Shown: positions 26,799-36,831, counted from the stretch's first letter. The stretch: DNA of 64,000 nt from JAFMKE01 sp964655225 (GCA_964655225.1 CAZZMB010000006.1:1-64000), one strand, 5' to 3'. Program-made: numbers and translations. Notes: a model not told the origin generated them from the letters alone.

Positions 26799-27794
26799 TT
26801 AGAGAAGTTCAAATTCAAAGGATGGATATCCTTTGTTTCCTGTTATGGAATCATAGAAGCTTAGAAAACGAAGTTTAAAATATCTACCATCTCTGTCTTT
26901 TATAATATAGCTCTTGTTATCCAGTATAAAATACTGTTCATTAAATTGCTTCCATGTATGACCAATTGTATTTTTTTTACTACTGAATAGGTCTAATCGA
27001 ATATCACTAGCTTTAAAGTCATTGTAGCCAATACTTTCTTCCAAATAGGCCTCTACACCATTCTCACTTAAGTAGGCTCCTGTAACTGCATAACCATGAA
27101 GAAATTCTGAGCCATCTATCGTATAAACGGTGTCAGTATATCTAGAAAAAAGTATATCCCATTGCACTTTTGGTGGCTCAATGTTTACAATATTATTTTC
27201 ACTGAATGAGAAGCTAACAAAGTTAATATTTTCATTCTTTGGGATAGCTCGTCTTTGTTCATTACTCCCATCTAAGTTGGCATAACGTATTAAATATGAG
27301 TCCAAGTATATCCCTTCGAAAACAAACTTTTTGTAATTTCCCAATTCATTGCCGTTTGCATCAATTCCAGGATGAATTAAATATACCTCACCCTGAGTAA
27401 ACAAAGTATCGGCGGAGAAGCCTTGTGCCGTCATATCGATAGCTAGATTGTTGGTTCGACCAAACGAACCATCAAAACGCTTTTCATCTTGGTTATAAAC
27501 CGATCCATATGAATCATCAAAGTTGCTTGAATTAGGTTTAATTGCCCACATATTGGCAGCTGCATTTAATCGGATATAGCTTAGGTCAGTTCCACTATAG
27601 AAAGCTAGGTTCCATTCCGTATAGCTATTGTTTGATACTTCACTGGTGTCATATAAACTATAGAAGATTTGTCGGTCGTAGTTATCTTCTAACACAATAG
27701 TTTCATAATTCACAAAGGCAAGCCTTGGGTCTTCTTCCTTAAAACATGCACTTAAGAGAAACAAACTTAAAAATATATACACTAAATTTCGCAT
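26799..27794 (-). CDS. hmuY: HmuY-family heme-binding lipoprotein
   Basis: A 331-residue lipoprotein (lipobox LLSAC, Cys 17) matching the HmuY family: EWNLAFYSGTDLSYIRLN in the N-terminal half, VQWDILFSRYTD and YAVTGAYLSENGVEAYL in the middle, and the closing GRYFKLRFLSFYDS...KGYPSFEFELL region. HmuY proteins capture heme at the cell surface and pass it to the HmuR TonB receptor. It is the last gene of a three-gene operon; its ATG shares one base with the receptor's TGA stop. Heme-coordinating residues cannot be mapped without alignment. Iron or heme repression is expected from the family, but no operator was identified. Confidence 0.88.
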   Translation of the reverse strand: MRNLVYIFLSLFLLSACFKEEDPRLAFVNYETIVLEDNYDRQIFYSLYDTSEVSNNSYTEWNLAFYSGTDLSYIRLNAAANMWAIKPNSSNFDDSYGSVYNQDEKRFDGSFGRTNNLAIDMTAQGFSADTLFTQGEVYLIHPGIDANGNELGNYKKFVFEGIYLDSYLIRYANLDGSNEQRRAIPKNENINFVSFSFSENNIVNIEPPKVQWDILFSRYTDTVYTIDGSEFLHGYAVTGAYLSENGVEAYLEESIGYNDFKASDIRLDLFSSKKNTIGHTWKQFNEQYFILDNKSYIIKDRDGRYFKLRFLSFYDSITGNKGYPSFEFELL

Positions 27795-30022
27795 CAGTTA
27801 CTTCCGATTTTGAGTCCTATGAAGTATGTCCTGCCTGCTGCAATTTGAGTTGCACCCTCACCTCCATTGTGTGGGCCGGTAGAACTAGAACCGTTCACAT
27901 TGGATACATTTAATAAATTCTTGATTCCTGCATTAACTCGAATTCGATTTCCCACAAATCCTTTCTGAATGGTAAAATCCATTAAGTTATATGACTCAAT
28001 CAAAACTTCTTCAACGGCATCATTTATACCCGTTAAAATAAAATCTTTCCGACTACCATTCCATTTATTAAACAGAGATAAACTTAAATTGGCTTTTCTA
28101 AAAATATAGTTTAGGTTATTTTGGAGCTGTGGATAAAAGAAAAAAGAATTGCCCTTTGATACGCTTGCAAATACATTATTGGATAACCCGGTATAGGAAA
28201 AGCCAAGCTTGGTGGTAAAGTTTTTGAAGGTGTATTTCCCGCTTATCTGTGCACCCATTGAGGTATAATCTGCAATGTTTATGTATTGAAATACATTGTT
28301 TTCATCAGGTATCAGTGCTATGGCATTGTACTTGTAAGTATAGAATACTTTTCCATTTATCTGATACTTATGTAGTTTTTTACTTGCCTTATAAAGAATG
28401 GAAGAACTTAAGTTTTGAGACTGCTCTGGGATCAAATTCTTGTTTCCAAATATGTTGTGGTTAGCATCGTTGAAAACGAGATACATTTCTTTTAAGCTAG
28501 GCGCTCGGAATCCCATCCCATAATTAAAACGAAAAGTGAACTGATCGTTTATATCATATTTATATTGTAATGATGGCGTGGGTAAAACTTTAAATTGTGA
28601 ATTGTAAGCATATCGCAATGCGGGCTGGATACTCATCTTTTTATTGATTCTAATCTTCATGCTAATAAAAGGAGCAAGATCCGCAATTAGTGCTGAAGAC
28701 CCGTCCTCTCCCTGAAATCTACCGCCCATACCATTTTCAATGTTAATGTCAATTCCCGCTTGTGTGCTTGCTCTTTTTGCTGGATTATCCCATGAGATAT
28801 ATGCTCGAGTCATCCACTGATTAGCTTGAGTGGTATCCTGATTATCCTCACTATCAGTATCTTGTATTAAGTTACTTTCCAAAGTACTAAGGTCTTTTTG
28901 ATAACGGTTTTTCACTCTATTATAGTGATTGTAAGAACTGGTATTGTTAAAAGTGAGGTGCTCATTAATTTCGCCCATTACAGCATAGTTTCCATCGATT
29001 CTTTGGGTCATATACCAATCATCAAATGCTGAGGGAATAGAACCCGCTGGGTCATATCTATTTAGTATTTTGTCTTGAAAAAAGTTGCCTTTAAATTTAT
29101 GGAACCAATCGTTTTTTGAACGATATACATAATTGATTGCCCCAAAGTATTGTTCTTTCGGGTTCCACTGCACATCCCTATCAAAAGACGTGGGATTCCA
29201 ACCATCAAAAAAATATCTTCCTCCGCTTAGCTGAACGAAATGTTTATCTTTTTTAAATCCTATTAAAGCATTAATATTGTATGTACCGATACTTTCATAA
29301 TAAGTGTTTACAAAACCTTCTACATTATTTTGTTGACTCCGTTTGGTAATCAGATTGATCACTCCAGCAATTGCATTTGAGCCATAGATAGCGGACAATG
29401 GCCCTTCGACAACCTCGATACGCTCTATATTATTCATATTGATTTGGCTTAAATCAATATTACCATCAAGGCGTCCAATGATAGGTACTCCATCTATCAT
29501 GATTTTAACATTGTTTCCGCCTAAACCTTGCAGATTAACTTGAGATCCAAGAACCCCATCTCTACTAATTTGAAAATTAAGTTGGTTGATTAAGGCATCT
29601 GCTAAGTTGACCGCCGCTCGTTGTTCGAGTTCTTCTCGAGCAATTATATGTATATCATACATGCTTTCATCGGTACTACTTTCTTTCGGACTGCCTGTTA
29701 TCGCCACTTCATCAATTGCAGTTTCAAAAGAAAAGGCATAAATAATAATATTCCTCCTTGGCGTAATAAGTTTTGAAATGGGTTCATACCCAATATGACT
29801 AAGTTCAAAGTTTGTTTCACCTGCGAAGGGTAATTCAAGTCTACCATCATTGTCACTAATGGTTTTAATAAATTGCTTAGAACTTAACTCTGTTAAAGTT
29901 ATATGTGCATTGGGAAGGGGTTCTAATGATTCTGCATCAAATACTTGTACAAAGTTTTGTGCCTCGACATTATTGGCGAGGCACAAAACTAAACAAAGTA
30001 TCATTGGAAGAATCCGCTTCAT
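27794..30022 (-). CDS. hmuR: TonB-dependent heme receptor (HmuR-like)
   Basis: A 742-residue outer-membrane receptor: signal peptide (1-21, ending NVEAQ), carboxypeptidase-like beta domain (~22-105), plug (~118-225, with VNLQGLGGNNVKIMIDGVPI and EVVEGPLSAIYGSNAIAG), then the barrel. The barrel carries an FRAP box (YGMGFRAPSLKEMY) followed by GNKNLIPEQS, a variant of the NPNL box, both hallmarks of heme receptors. It is sandwiched between two HmuY homologues, which supports heme import. It lies 9 bp after the T9SS HmuY-like gene and shares one base with the lipoprotein HmuY start. Confidence 0.85.
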   Translation of the reverse strand: MKRILPMILCLVLCLANNVEAQNFVQVFDAESLEPLPNAHITLTELSSKQFIKTISDNDGRLELPFAGETNFELSHIGYEPISKLITPRRNIIIYAFSFETAIDEVAITGSPKESSTDESMYDIHIIAREELEQRAAVNLADALINQLNFQISRDGVLGSQVNLQGLGGNNVKIMIDGVPIIGRLDGNIDLSQINMNNIERIEVVEGPLSAIYGSNAIAGVINLITKRSQQNNVEGFVNTYYESIGTYNINALIGFKKDKHFVQLSGGRYFFDGWNPTSFDRDVQWNPKEQYFGAINYVYRSKNDWFHKFKGNFFQDKILNRYDPAGSIPSAFDDWYMTQRIDGNYAVMGEINEHLTFNNTSSYNHYNRVKNRYQKDLSTLESNLIQDTDSEDNQDTTQANQWMTRAYISWDNPAKRASTQAGIDINIENGMGGRFQGEDGSSALIADLAPFISMKIRINKKMSIQPALRYAYNSQFKVLPTPSLQYKYDINDQFTFRFNYGMGFRAPSLKEMYLVFNDANHNIFGNKNLIPEQSQNLSSSILYKASKKLHKYQINGKVFYTYKYNAIALIPDENNVFQYINIADYTSMGAQISGKYTFKNFTTKLGFSYTGLSNNVFASVSKGNSFFFYPQLQNNLNYIFRKANLSLSLFNKWNGSRKDFILTGINDAVEEVLIESYNLMDFTIQKGFVGNRIRVNAGIKNLLNVSNVNGSSSTGPHNGGEGATQIAAGRTYFIGLKIGSN

Positions 30023-30031
30023 GCGCTTACC

Positions 30032-31279
30032 TTAGCTATTAATAACTAACTTTTGGGTTTTGACAAAAAATCCATTACCTATTTGAACAAGGTACACTCC
30101 ATTTTCAACAAAATCTAAATTGATTCGAAAGCTGTTCAAGCCGTTGTTAGAATCTGCATTATTCTGGTAAACCAAATTGCCAACTAGGTTATATACTCGA
30201 ATGGTAATATTCCCCTTTATTGTGTTTGAGAAAACAATGTCTGCGCTGCCACTGCTTGGGTTGGGGTAAATTGAATGCAAACTTAGTGCTTCATTTGATG
30301 ACTGAATACCTGTAGGCCCTGTTGATACTAGCTCTTTATTAAACTTGATTTTTCCAGTAGAGCTACCTTCAAATGCATTGAAATGAAGTTTATATACCTC
30401 TCCGTTTTCTATCTGAACGAAATAAGTTAATGAATCTTGAAGGTTGTATGTGTTTGCAATTGTGTCAAAAGTTTTCCAGTCACTACCTATAAAAGTTTTT
30501 GAAGGGTTCAAATCTTGCGCTGTATAACTTGCATTGTTTGGTAGTTTTTTTATTTCCGCTATTTCTATACCCTCATTGGATACTACTCCAGTTACTGGGT
30601 AATATGCAAAGCCTAAATTTGCTGAATATTTTGTAAAAAGTAAATCCCATTCGCTGTGCACAGGCTCTCTATCTTGTAAAGTGTGATTATCCATATTTAG
30701 GTAGGCATAGGATTTATTCAAGTAGTCTTGAGAATTAACCACTATGGTCGTATCGAAGCTATTATCTAGGCTAGCATAACGGTAGTGGAAAACACCATAA
30801 TCCTTTTTTTCAACTATAACTTTAAAATAATTTTGTTCTATTGATTTTAAAACAAAAATTCTTGAACCTTGTATAATATGGGTACTTATATCGTAATCGC
30901 CCCAACCATAATTCCAACTGGTATTTAATGCATCTCCTTCAAAAGCCGAGTGCGCATTCCATATCGTATCCGTATCGTATAGCTGCGTCCAAGAAGCTAT
31001 TCCTAAAGTATCGGTAATATTGATAAACTGAGATATGTCATCACTCGCATTCCATAGCTCCACTCCACGACCACCGTTTAGCATTATCGCTCCAGATTGT
31101 GACTTGTTGTAAAAAGCAACTGTCCAGGATTCTCCGCTGTATGAGCTTACCTCTCCATTTTCAAAACTGTAAAAGATATCATTGCTGTAACTAGCTCCCA
31201 TAACCACACTGTCCTCTAATAGTTGAGCGGAAGAAATACTTAAAGTAAAAAGAAGTAAGAAAGTAAATAATTGTTTCAT
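30032..31279 (-). CDS. HmuY-like protein with T9SS sorting domain (predicted secreted hemophore)
   Basis: A 415-residue protein with a cleavable signal peptide (1-18, ending SISSAQ) and no lipobox. Residues ~20-325 match the neighbouring HmuY lipoprotein along its whole length: SNDIFYSFENGEVSS with RQIFYSLYDTSEVSN, SWTVAFYN with EWNLAFYS, SEWDLLFTKYSA with VQWDILFSRYTD, YYPVTGVVSNEGIE with YAVTGAYLSENGVE. Residues ~332-415 are a type A T9SS sorting domain (SIYPNPSSGSADI to TQKLVINS). It is the promoter-proximal gene of the heme operon. A released or LPS-anchored hemophore is inferred. Confidence 0.83.
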   Translation of the reverse strand: MKQLFTFLLLFTLSISSAQLLEDSVVMGASYSNDIFYSFENGEVSSYSGESWTVAFYNKSQSGAIMLNGGRGVELWNASDDISQFINITDTLGIASWTQLYDTDTIWNAHSAFEGDALNTSWNYGWGDYDISTHIIQGSRIFVLKSIEQNYFKVIVEKKDYGVFHYRYASLDNSFDTTIVVNSQDYLNKSYAYLNMDNHTLQDREPVHSEWDLLFTKYSANLGFAYYPVTGVVSNEGIEIAEIKKLPNNASYTAQDLNPSKTFIGSDWKTFDTIANTYNLQDSLTYFVQIENGEVYKLHFNAFEGSSTGKIKFNKELVSTGPTGIQSSNEALSLHSIYPNPSSGSADIVFSNTIKGNITIRVYNLVGNLVYQNNADSNNGLNSFRINLDFVENGVYLVQIGNGFFVKTQKLVINS

Positions 31280-31608
31280 TTCGTATTTTTTAATCTAAAG
31301 GTTTAACTCTCTGATTCAAAGGTCTTTCAAAAGTACTTTGTAAGCAATTTATAGGTGAATTATAGTGTCATGGAATTGTCAAAATAGCAAGACCAAACTA
31401 TTGCAAAAATCAATGAACAAAATGCCTAGACAAGCTTTAAAAGCACCATGAATATATGAAGGCAACTAAAGTTGGAGATGATGCATTATTCCGAAACTCA
31501 CAAAGATATAAACCTTGCCATTTCTCTATATTTAGATGATTACTAATACGATAGAAACCCCTACAGTAGAGATTTAGAGTAATACTTTTTTACAAGATAG
31601 CCATAGAC
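31280..31608. other. Intergenic 329 bp holding the heme operon promoter
   Basis: No gene is seen. The heme operon promoter should lie near 31280-31350 on the minus strand, where TTTGAATCAGAGAG and a TAAACCTTTAG stretch are only a weak match to the phylum consensus. No clear terminator for gcvP was found. Confidence 0.5.
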
Positions 31609-34461
31609 TTATTCTTGGTAGGCAGCAATTGGAGCACAGGTGCAAATTAGGTTTCGGTCTCCATGGGAGTTATTAACCCTTGCAACGCTAGGCCAAAATT
31701 TATTGGTTTTGCTAAAATTGGAAGGAAATGCAGCTAATTCTCTAGTATAGGAGTGATTCCATTCAGAGGCACAAACCTCAAGCATGGTGTGCGGTGCATT
31801 TTTTAATGGGTTATCTTCAGTTTGTAGATCTCCTTTAGCAATCTGATCGATTTCTTCTTTAATAGCAAGCATAGCATCACAAAATCGATCCAGCTCTAAC
31901 TTACTTTCACTTTCTGTAGGTTCTATCATCAAGGTTCCTGCAACTGGGAATGAGACTGTTGGTGCATGAAATCCGAAATCAATAAGTCGTTTAGCAACAT
32001 CTTCGACTTCAATTTTTAATGCATGTTTAAAGGGTCTAAAATCTAAAATTAACTCATGAGCAACCTTCCCATGTTCCTTTCCTGTGTATAAGATATCATA
32101 GGCTGACTCTAAGCGCGATTTGATATAATTGGCGCTTAAAATAGCATATTTGGTAGATTGTGTCAAACCTTCTGCACCTAACATTTTAATGTAGGCATAA
32201 GAAATTAACAAGATGGAAGCACTTCCCCAAGGAGCAGCAGAAATTCCAGTAATTCCTTTTTTTCCTCCCATATTTACTTGCGCATTATTCGGTAAAAATG
32301 GAGCTAAGTCTTTGCTTACACAAATTGGTCCCATTCCAGGCCCACCACCACCATGAGGAATAGCAAAAGTTTTATGAAGATTTAAATGGCATACATCGGC
32401 ACCAATCGCCCCCGGACTAGTAAGTCCTACCTGTGCGTTCATATTTGCCCCATCCATGTATACCAAACCACCGTTTTCATGAACTATCTCGATAATTTCT
32501 TTGATATGATGTTCAAATACCCCATGCGTGCTTGGGTAGGTTATCATCAGGGAGGAAAGATTGTCTTTGTGAAATATGGCTTTTTCCTGAAGGTCAGTTT
32601 TATCAATATTACCATAATCATCGCATTTTACAACGACTACTTTACATCCTGCCATCACTGCTGATGCAGGATTGGTTCCATGAGCGGATGAAGGAATTAA
32701 AACGATATCTCGATGATTATCTCCTCGGTCATGATGATAGGCTTGAATGACCATTAATCCAGAAAATTCACCTTGAGCTCCACTGTTGGGTTGCAAGGAA
32801 GTAGCGTGAAAACCGGTTATCTCATTAAGTTGAGATTCTAATTCTTGGATGAGTTGCATATAACCTTTCACTTGATTGGAGGGTGCAAATGGATGAATAT
32901 TTGCAAATTCATTCCAAGATAGTGGTTCTAGTTCTACAGCTGCATTTAACTTCATGGTGCAGGACCCAAGAGGGATCATTGCGTGCATAAGTGAAAGATC
33001 CTTGTTCTCTAGTTTTTTAATGTATCGCATCAACTCAGTTTCACTTCTATATAAGTTGAAAACATCATGTTGAAGAAATTTACTGCTTCGATGTAATTCT
33101 GAAGGAATAACAAACTTTTGGTTTTCTGCAGCTTTTAATTTTGTGCCATATTCTTTGAATACAGAAACAATGAGATCTAGATCTTTTAGGCTGCTTGTCT
33201 CATCAATTGAAATTTGTACGCCATTCCCATTGTAGTAAAAGTTCATTGAGGCATTCTCTGCCAAAGTCTTGAGCTTTTCTGTATCTTCTAATGAAACGAA
33301 CAAGGTATCAAAAAAGGCAGAATGCTTGATTTCAAAACCTAGAATTTCTAAGTTTTTGGCCAAGGTATTTGCCATTCCATGTATGGTAGTTGCGATTTCT
33401 TTAATTCCTTCATAACCATGATAGACAGCATACATTCCTGCTATATTAGCCAACAGGGCTTGAGCTGTGCAGATATTTGAAGTAGCTTTTTCCCTTCGGA
33501 TATGTTGCTCTCTAGTTTGAAGAGCCATTCTCAAGGCTTCATGACCGAGGCGATCTTTAGAAACACCAATTATCCGTCCTGGGATTATCCGTTTAAATTC
33601 TTCTCGTGTAGAAAAATAAGCTGCATGAGGTCCTCCAAAACCCATAGGAACTCCAAAACGCTGCGTATTTCCTACGACGCAGTCCGCACCCCATGCGCCA
33701 GGCTCTTTGATTACTGCTAAACTCATTAGGTCGGCTACGACGCCAACATAAGCCTTTAGCTCGTGCACTTTTTCTGCAAAAGCGCGGTAATCTTCAATAC
33801 TTCCTTCTGCGTTTGGATACTGAACAAGTGCGCCAAAATAGTTCTCATCTAATTTTACAAGTCTATAGTCATCTAGGATCAATTCTATATTAAGGGGAGT
33901 AGCTCGCGTTTTGAGAACATCAATGATTTGGGGGAAACAATGTTTGTCTACAAAAAATTTACGAGCGGTTATCGTTCGTTTGTTGAAGGTGTTGTAAAAC
34001 ATGGACATAGCTTCGGCTGCTGCAGTCGCGTCATCCAATAAGGATGCGTTGGCTATTGGTAGGCCAGTCAGGTCAGCAACCATAGTTTGAAAATTAAGCA
34101 AGGACTCTAATCTTCCTTGAGCAATTTCAGCTTGATAGGGTGTATACTGGGTATACCATCCTGGATTTTCAAAAATATTTCTTCGTATCACGGCAGGAGT
34201 TATGGTATTGTAATAACCCATACCAATATAAGATGAATGAACCTTGTTTTTTTGAGCAATTCCTTTGACTTCCTTCAGAAATTCATACTCACTCAAGGGA
34301 GCAGCTAGTCGAAGGCTTTTTGTTCTTATATTTTCCGGAATTGTTTTGTCTATCAAGCTGTCTAAACTTTCTTCCCCAATGACCTCCAGCATCTCTTCCT
34401 TGCTCGTTTGATCAATTCCTATATGACGGTACTGAAAGGAGTTAAGTTTAAATTGACTCAT
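31609..34461 (-). CDS. gcvP: Glycine dehydrogenase (decarboxylating), P protein of the glycine cleavage system
   Basis: The P protein decarboxylates glycine with PLP and passes the aminomethyl group to the H-protein lipoyl arm. At 950 residues it is the single-chain (P1-P2 fused) form. The PLP lysine is Lys 697 within HLNLHKTFAIPHGGGG; the family start FQYRHIG and the SCTMKLN, SAHGTNPASA and YMDGANMNAQ segments are present. gcvT and gcvH are not nearby. I looked for a glycine riboswitch in the 146 bp upstream and saw none. Confidence 0.97.
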   Translation of the reverse strand: MSQFKLNSFQYRHIGIDQTSKEEMLEVIGEESLDSLIDKTIPENIRTKSLRLAAPLSEYEFLKEVKGIAQKNKVHSSYIGMGYYNTITPAVIRRNIFENPGWYTQYTPYQAEIAQGRLESLLNFQTMVADLTGLPIANASLLDDATAAAEAMSMFYNTFNKRTITARKFFVDKHCFPQIIDVLKTRATPLNIELILDDYRLVKLDENYFGALVQYPNAEGSIEDYRAFAEKVHELKAYVGVVADLMSLAVIKEPGAWGADCVVGNTQRFGVPMGFGGPHAAYFSTREEFKRIIPGRIIGVSKDRLGHEALRMALQTREQHIRREKATSNICTAQALLANIAGMYAVYHGYEGIKEIATTIHGMANTLAKNLEILGFEIKHSAFFDTLFVSLEDTEKLKTLAENASMNFYYNGNGVQISIDETSSLKDLDLIVSVFKEYGTKLKAAENQKFVIPSELHRSSKFLQHDVFNLYRSETELMRYIKKLENKDLSLMHAMIPLGSCTMKLNAAVELEPLSWNEFANIHPFAPSNQVKGYMQLIQELESQLNEITGFHATSLQPNSGAQGEFSGLMVIQAYHHDRGDNHRDIVLIPSSAHGTNPASAVMAGCKVVVVKCDDYGNIDKTDLQEKAIFHKDNLSSLMITYPSTHGVFEHHIKEIIEIVHENGGLVYMDGANMNAQVGLTSPGAIGADVCHLNLHKTFAIPHGGGGPGMGPICVSKDLAPFLPNNAQVNMGGKKGITGISAAPWGSASILLISYAYIKMLGAEGLTQSTKYAILSANYIKSRLESAYDILYTGKEHGKVAHELILDFRPFKHALKIEVEDVAKRLIDFGFHAPTVSFPVAGTLMIEPTESESKLELDRFCDAMLAIKEEIDQIAKGDLQTEDNPLKNAPHTMLEVCASEWNHSYTRELAAFPSNFSKTNKFWPSVARVNNSHGDRNLICTCAPIAAYQE

Positions 34462-34607
34462 TTTTTAAATTTTGCATAAAGTTAAGCTTCCCTGCTATTT
34501 TTTTTTTGGATAAACTTATAATTTTTCCACGAAGTTTTGGTAGATGTGAATAACTGTTAATAGAACATAAATGTTGTTTATTTTGTTTTAAATTTACCCC
34601 AATAATT

Positions 34608-35243
34608 ATGTTTAAAAATTTAAAAATTTTACTCTTCTTAGTCGTAGGAATTATCTCTCATTCTTTCGCTCAAGAAAATCAGAAAAAAGTTATTCAGTTT
34701 TCCGGATATGTATTAACACCGGATACCTTAATGGGTATTCCCTTTGTTACGATACAAATTAATAATAGTTCACGAGGAACGATCACCAATCGAGAGGGGT
34801 TTTTCTCTTTCGCGGCCAGCGTTGGGGATACAGTCAATTTTCGTAGTATAGGTTTCGAGAACAGCTATTATCATATTCCTACGAGTTTACAAACTAATAA
34901 ATACTCGATCGTCAAACTGTTATCAACAGACACCTATTATATTGACACTGTCACTGTGTATCCTTGGCCCTCCAAGGAAATGTTTAAGCAAGCTTTCTTG
35001 TCATTAGAAATGGAAGAGAACGATGTTGATCGTGCACTTAAAAATTTGGAGAGAGAGTATCTGAAGGAGCTGGGAGAAAATATGGCTATGGATGCTAGTG
35101 AAAATGCCAATTACTACTTGCGCTCGGAAGCACAGAAGTATTATTATGCTGGGCAGGCACCTCCTCAAAACATCTTTAATGTTTTTGCTTGGGCTCAGTT
35201 TATTGAAGCTTGGAAACGAGGTGATTTTAGAAGGAAGAAGTAA
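34608..35243 (+). CDS. Exported carboxypeptidase-like regulatory domain protein
   Basis: A 211-residue protein with a signal peptide (1-21, ending SHSFAQ) followed by one carboxypeptidase D regulatory-like beta-sandwich (~30-105: FSGYVLTPDTLMGIPFVTI, SSRGTITNREGFFSF, GDTVNFRSIGFENSYY) and a charged helical C-terminal half (MFKQAFLSLEMEEND, LKNLEREYLKEL) ending in a basic tail. Similar stand-alone proteins are common in Bacteroidota envelopes; the function is not known. Two more small exported proteins follow in the same direction. Confidence 0.75.
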   Translation: MFKNLKILLFLVVGIISHSFAQENQKKVIQFSGYVLTPDTLMGIPFVTIQINNSSRGTITNREGFFSFAASVGDTVNFRSIGFENSYYHIPTSLQTNKYSIVKLLSTDTYYIDTVTVYPWPSKEMFKQAFLSLEMEENDVDRALKNLEREYLKELGENMAMDASENANYYLRSEAQKYYYAGQAPPQNIFNVFAWAQFIEAWKRGDFRRKK

Positions 35244-35314
35244 GTTCCTTCAATTCATGTTTTAAGAATAAGTAAATTTTTTGTTTATCTTTAGCAAAAC
35301 CAACCCTAGACCCC

Positions 35315-35956
35315 ATGAAACTTGTTTATACCCTATTATTCTTGTTTGGAACACTTGCTCTTTTTGCACAAAACACTATTGAAGAAGATATTTTAAAACT
35401 AAAAGCCTTCGTTGAAGCTGAAGATTATAGATCTGCGATGTCTCTTGGTGATAAGTTGATTGGAGAAGGAGTTAAAGAGGGCTATGAAGATCATGCAGGT
35501 GATGTTTACCTATACAGAGGTATTGCCAAATTTAATTTTGAAATTTTTGATGATGCCATAGTTGATTTTAAACATGCCATTACATTTAATAGAAATTTAA
35601 CACAATCTTATCTATACATAGCTGAGATTTATTATGATTTAAATCAATACTCATCTGCATTAGAAAACATAATTTACTTCAATGAAAATCATCCCAACGA
35701 TGTTCATGGATTAGCGGTAAAAAGCAAGTGCCTTTTGCAAATAGGAGAGCCCATGGCTGCCAAAATAATAATTCAAAAAGCTATTGCTTTGGTTTCATCA
35801 GAGCCTGAGTTGTATTACGTGCGGTCTGCAATAAATAGTGCTTTAGGTGAGGATGCTAAGGCCTGCACTGATGCTCGAATAGCTGTTAAATTTGGTTATG
35901 AAGCTGCCAATAATTTGGTTTCAGCATTTTGTGTCGATCAGGAATCGGAGAAATAG
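35315..35956 (+). CDS. Exported tetratricopeptide-repeat protein
   Basis: A 213-residue protein with a signal peptide (1-18, ending LALFAQ) and about four TPR-like helix pairs, for example DVYLYRGIAKFNFEIFDDAI, SYLYIAEIYYDLNQYSSAL and ELYYVRSAINSALGEDAKAC. TPR arrays bind partner proteins, here in the periplasm. It ends six bases before the next gene, so the two are co-transcribed. The partner is unknown. Confidence 0.75.
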   Translation: MKLVYTLLFLFGTLALFAQNTIEEDILKLKAFVEAEDYRSAMSLGDKLIGEGVKEGYEDHAGDVYLYRGIAKFNFEIFDDAIVDFKHAITFNRNLTQSYLYIAEIYYDLNQYSSALENIIYFNENHPNDVHGLAVKSKCLLQIGEPMAAKIIIQKAIALVSSEPELYYVRSAINSALGEDAKACTDARIAVKFGYEAANNLVSAFCVDQESEK

Positions 35957-35962
35957 ATTACC

Positions 35963-36757
35963 ATGAAGACGATTTTTTTGTTTTCACTAACAACTCTGAT
36001 TACCTTTTCACTTTTTTCTCAGCAAAAGAAATATATGGCTTTTGATGAGGAATGGCGAGTAGCTAGCTCTCCGGATAACACATTGTATTCATGTAACTGT
36101 TTGGTCAATGAAGCGGATAAGTTTTTTGGTAATTTTCGTTGCTATAATTTAAAGTTAGAGGTTTTGGTTAAAGAGTATTCTTTTGTTAATGATATTCTTC
36201 ATGGAGCAGTAAAAGAATACTTTGAAAATGGTCAAATAAAGTTGGAAGCCTCATATGCAGATGGTTTGCCCATCAGCGATTGGAAAGAATACGATGAAAA
36301 GGGAGAACTAGTTCTTCATAGAACATTTAATGAGCAGAGCCAGCTCGTGAGAGATTACTTTCAAGATCCAACATCCGATGGTGAAGGTATGGCTTTTAGT
36401 CATACAAGAGAGGAGCTCCCCATATATACCACAGATTGTATTCAAGTGAAAATTGAAAGTCAAAAGTATTCTTGTAGTGATCAAGCGATTGCAGATTATT
36501 TGTCAAATTCACCAACTCCCGAAGCATTGAAAAAAGACCCGTTATACAGCGGTAAAAGGTTTGAATGCATACTTATGTATACCATCAGCGAGAAAGGTAT
36601 TGTTGAGACTGCTGAAGTGCTAAAATCCACGGGAGATGAGTTCTTAGATATGCTTGCTCAAGCCCATATTTTAAATATGGTTCCTTTTGAATCAGCCAAG
36701 CAATACGGTGTCCCAATACCTTATAATAAGGATGCGCATATAATTTTCCAATTCTAG
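35963..36757 (+). CDS. Exported MORN-repeat protein with TonB C-terminal-like domain
   Basis: A 264-residue protein: signal peptide (1-20), then two MORN/YwqK-like repeats (VNDILHGAVKEYFENGQIK, ASYADGLPISDWKEYDEKGE), then a C-terminal region (~195-264) that resembles the periplasmic TonB C-terminal fold (LMYTISEKGIVETAEVLKS, MVPFESAKQYGVPIPY, ending IIFQF). It has no membrane anchor or proline-rich span, so it is not a working TonB energy transducer by itself. Its role is unknown; the neighbouring TPR protein is the likely partner. Confidence 0.7.
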   Translation: MKTIFLFSLTTLITFSLFSQQKKYMAFDEEWRVASSPDNTLYSCNCLVNEADKFFGNFRCYNLKLEVLVKEYSFVNDILHGAVKEYFENGQIKLEASYADGLPISDWKEYDEKGELVLHRTFNEQSQLVRDYFQDPTSDGEGMAFSHTREELPIYTTDCIQVKIESQKYSCSDQAIADYLSNSPTPEALKKDPLYSGKRFECILMYTISEKGIVETAEVLKSTGDEFLDMLAQAHILNMVPFESAKQYGVPIPYNKDAHIIFQF

Positions 36758-36800
36758 AAAAAACAGCCAGAGAGTCGCTGAAATATCTCGATTATTCAAG

Positions 36801-36808
36801 TAAATTTG
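36801..36808 (+). promoter_or_regulatory. Candidate -7 element (TAAATTTG)
   Basis: Matches TAnnTTTG, 23 bases before the carboxynorspermidine dehydrogenase ATG. The -33 element is weak. Confidence 0.45.
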
Positions 36809-36831
36809 TCATCCAATAAATAAAATTTATA

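Noticed and set aside
34462..34607. Possible glycine riboswitch upstream of gcvP
   Set aside because: No paired glycine-aptamer structure or conserved core could be found in this 146 bp AT-rich spacer.
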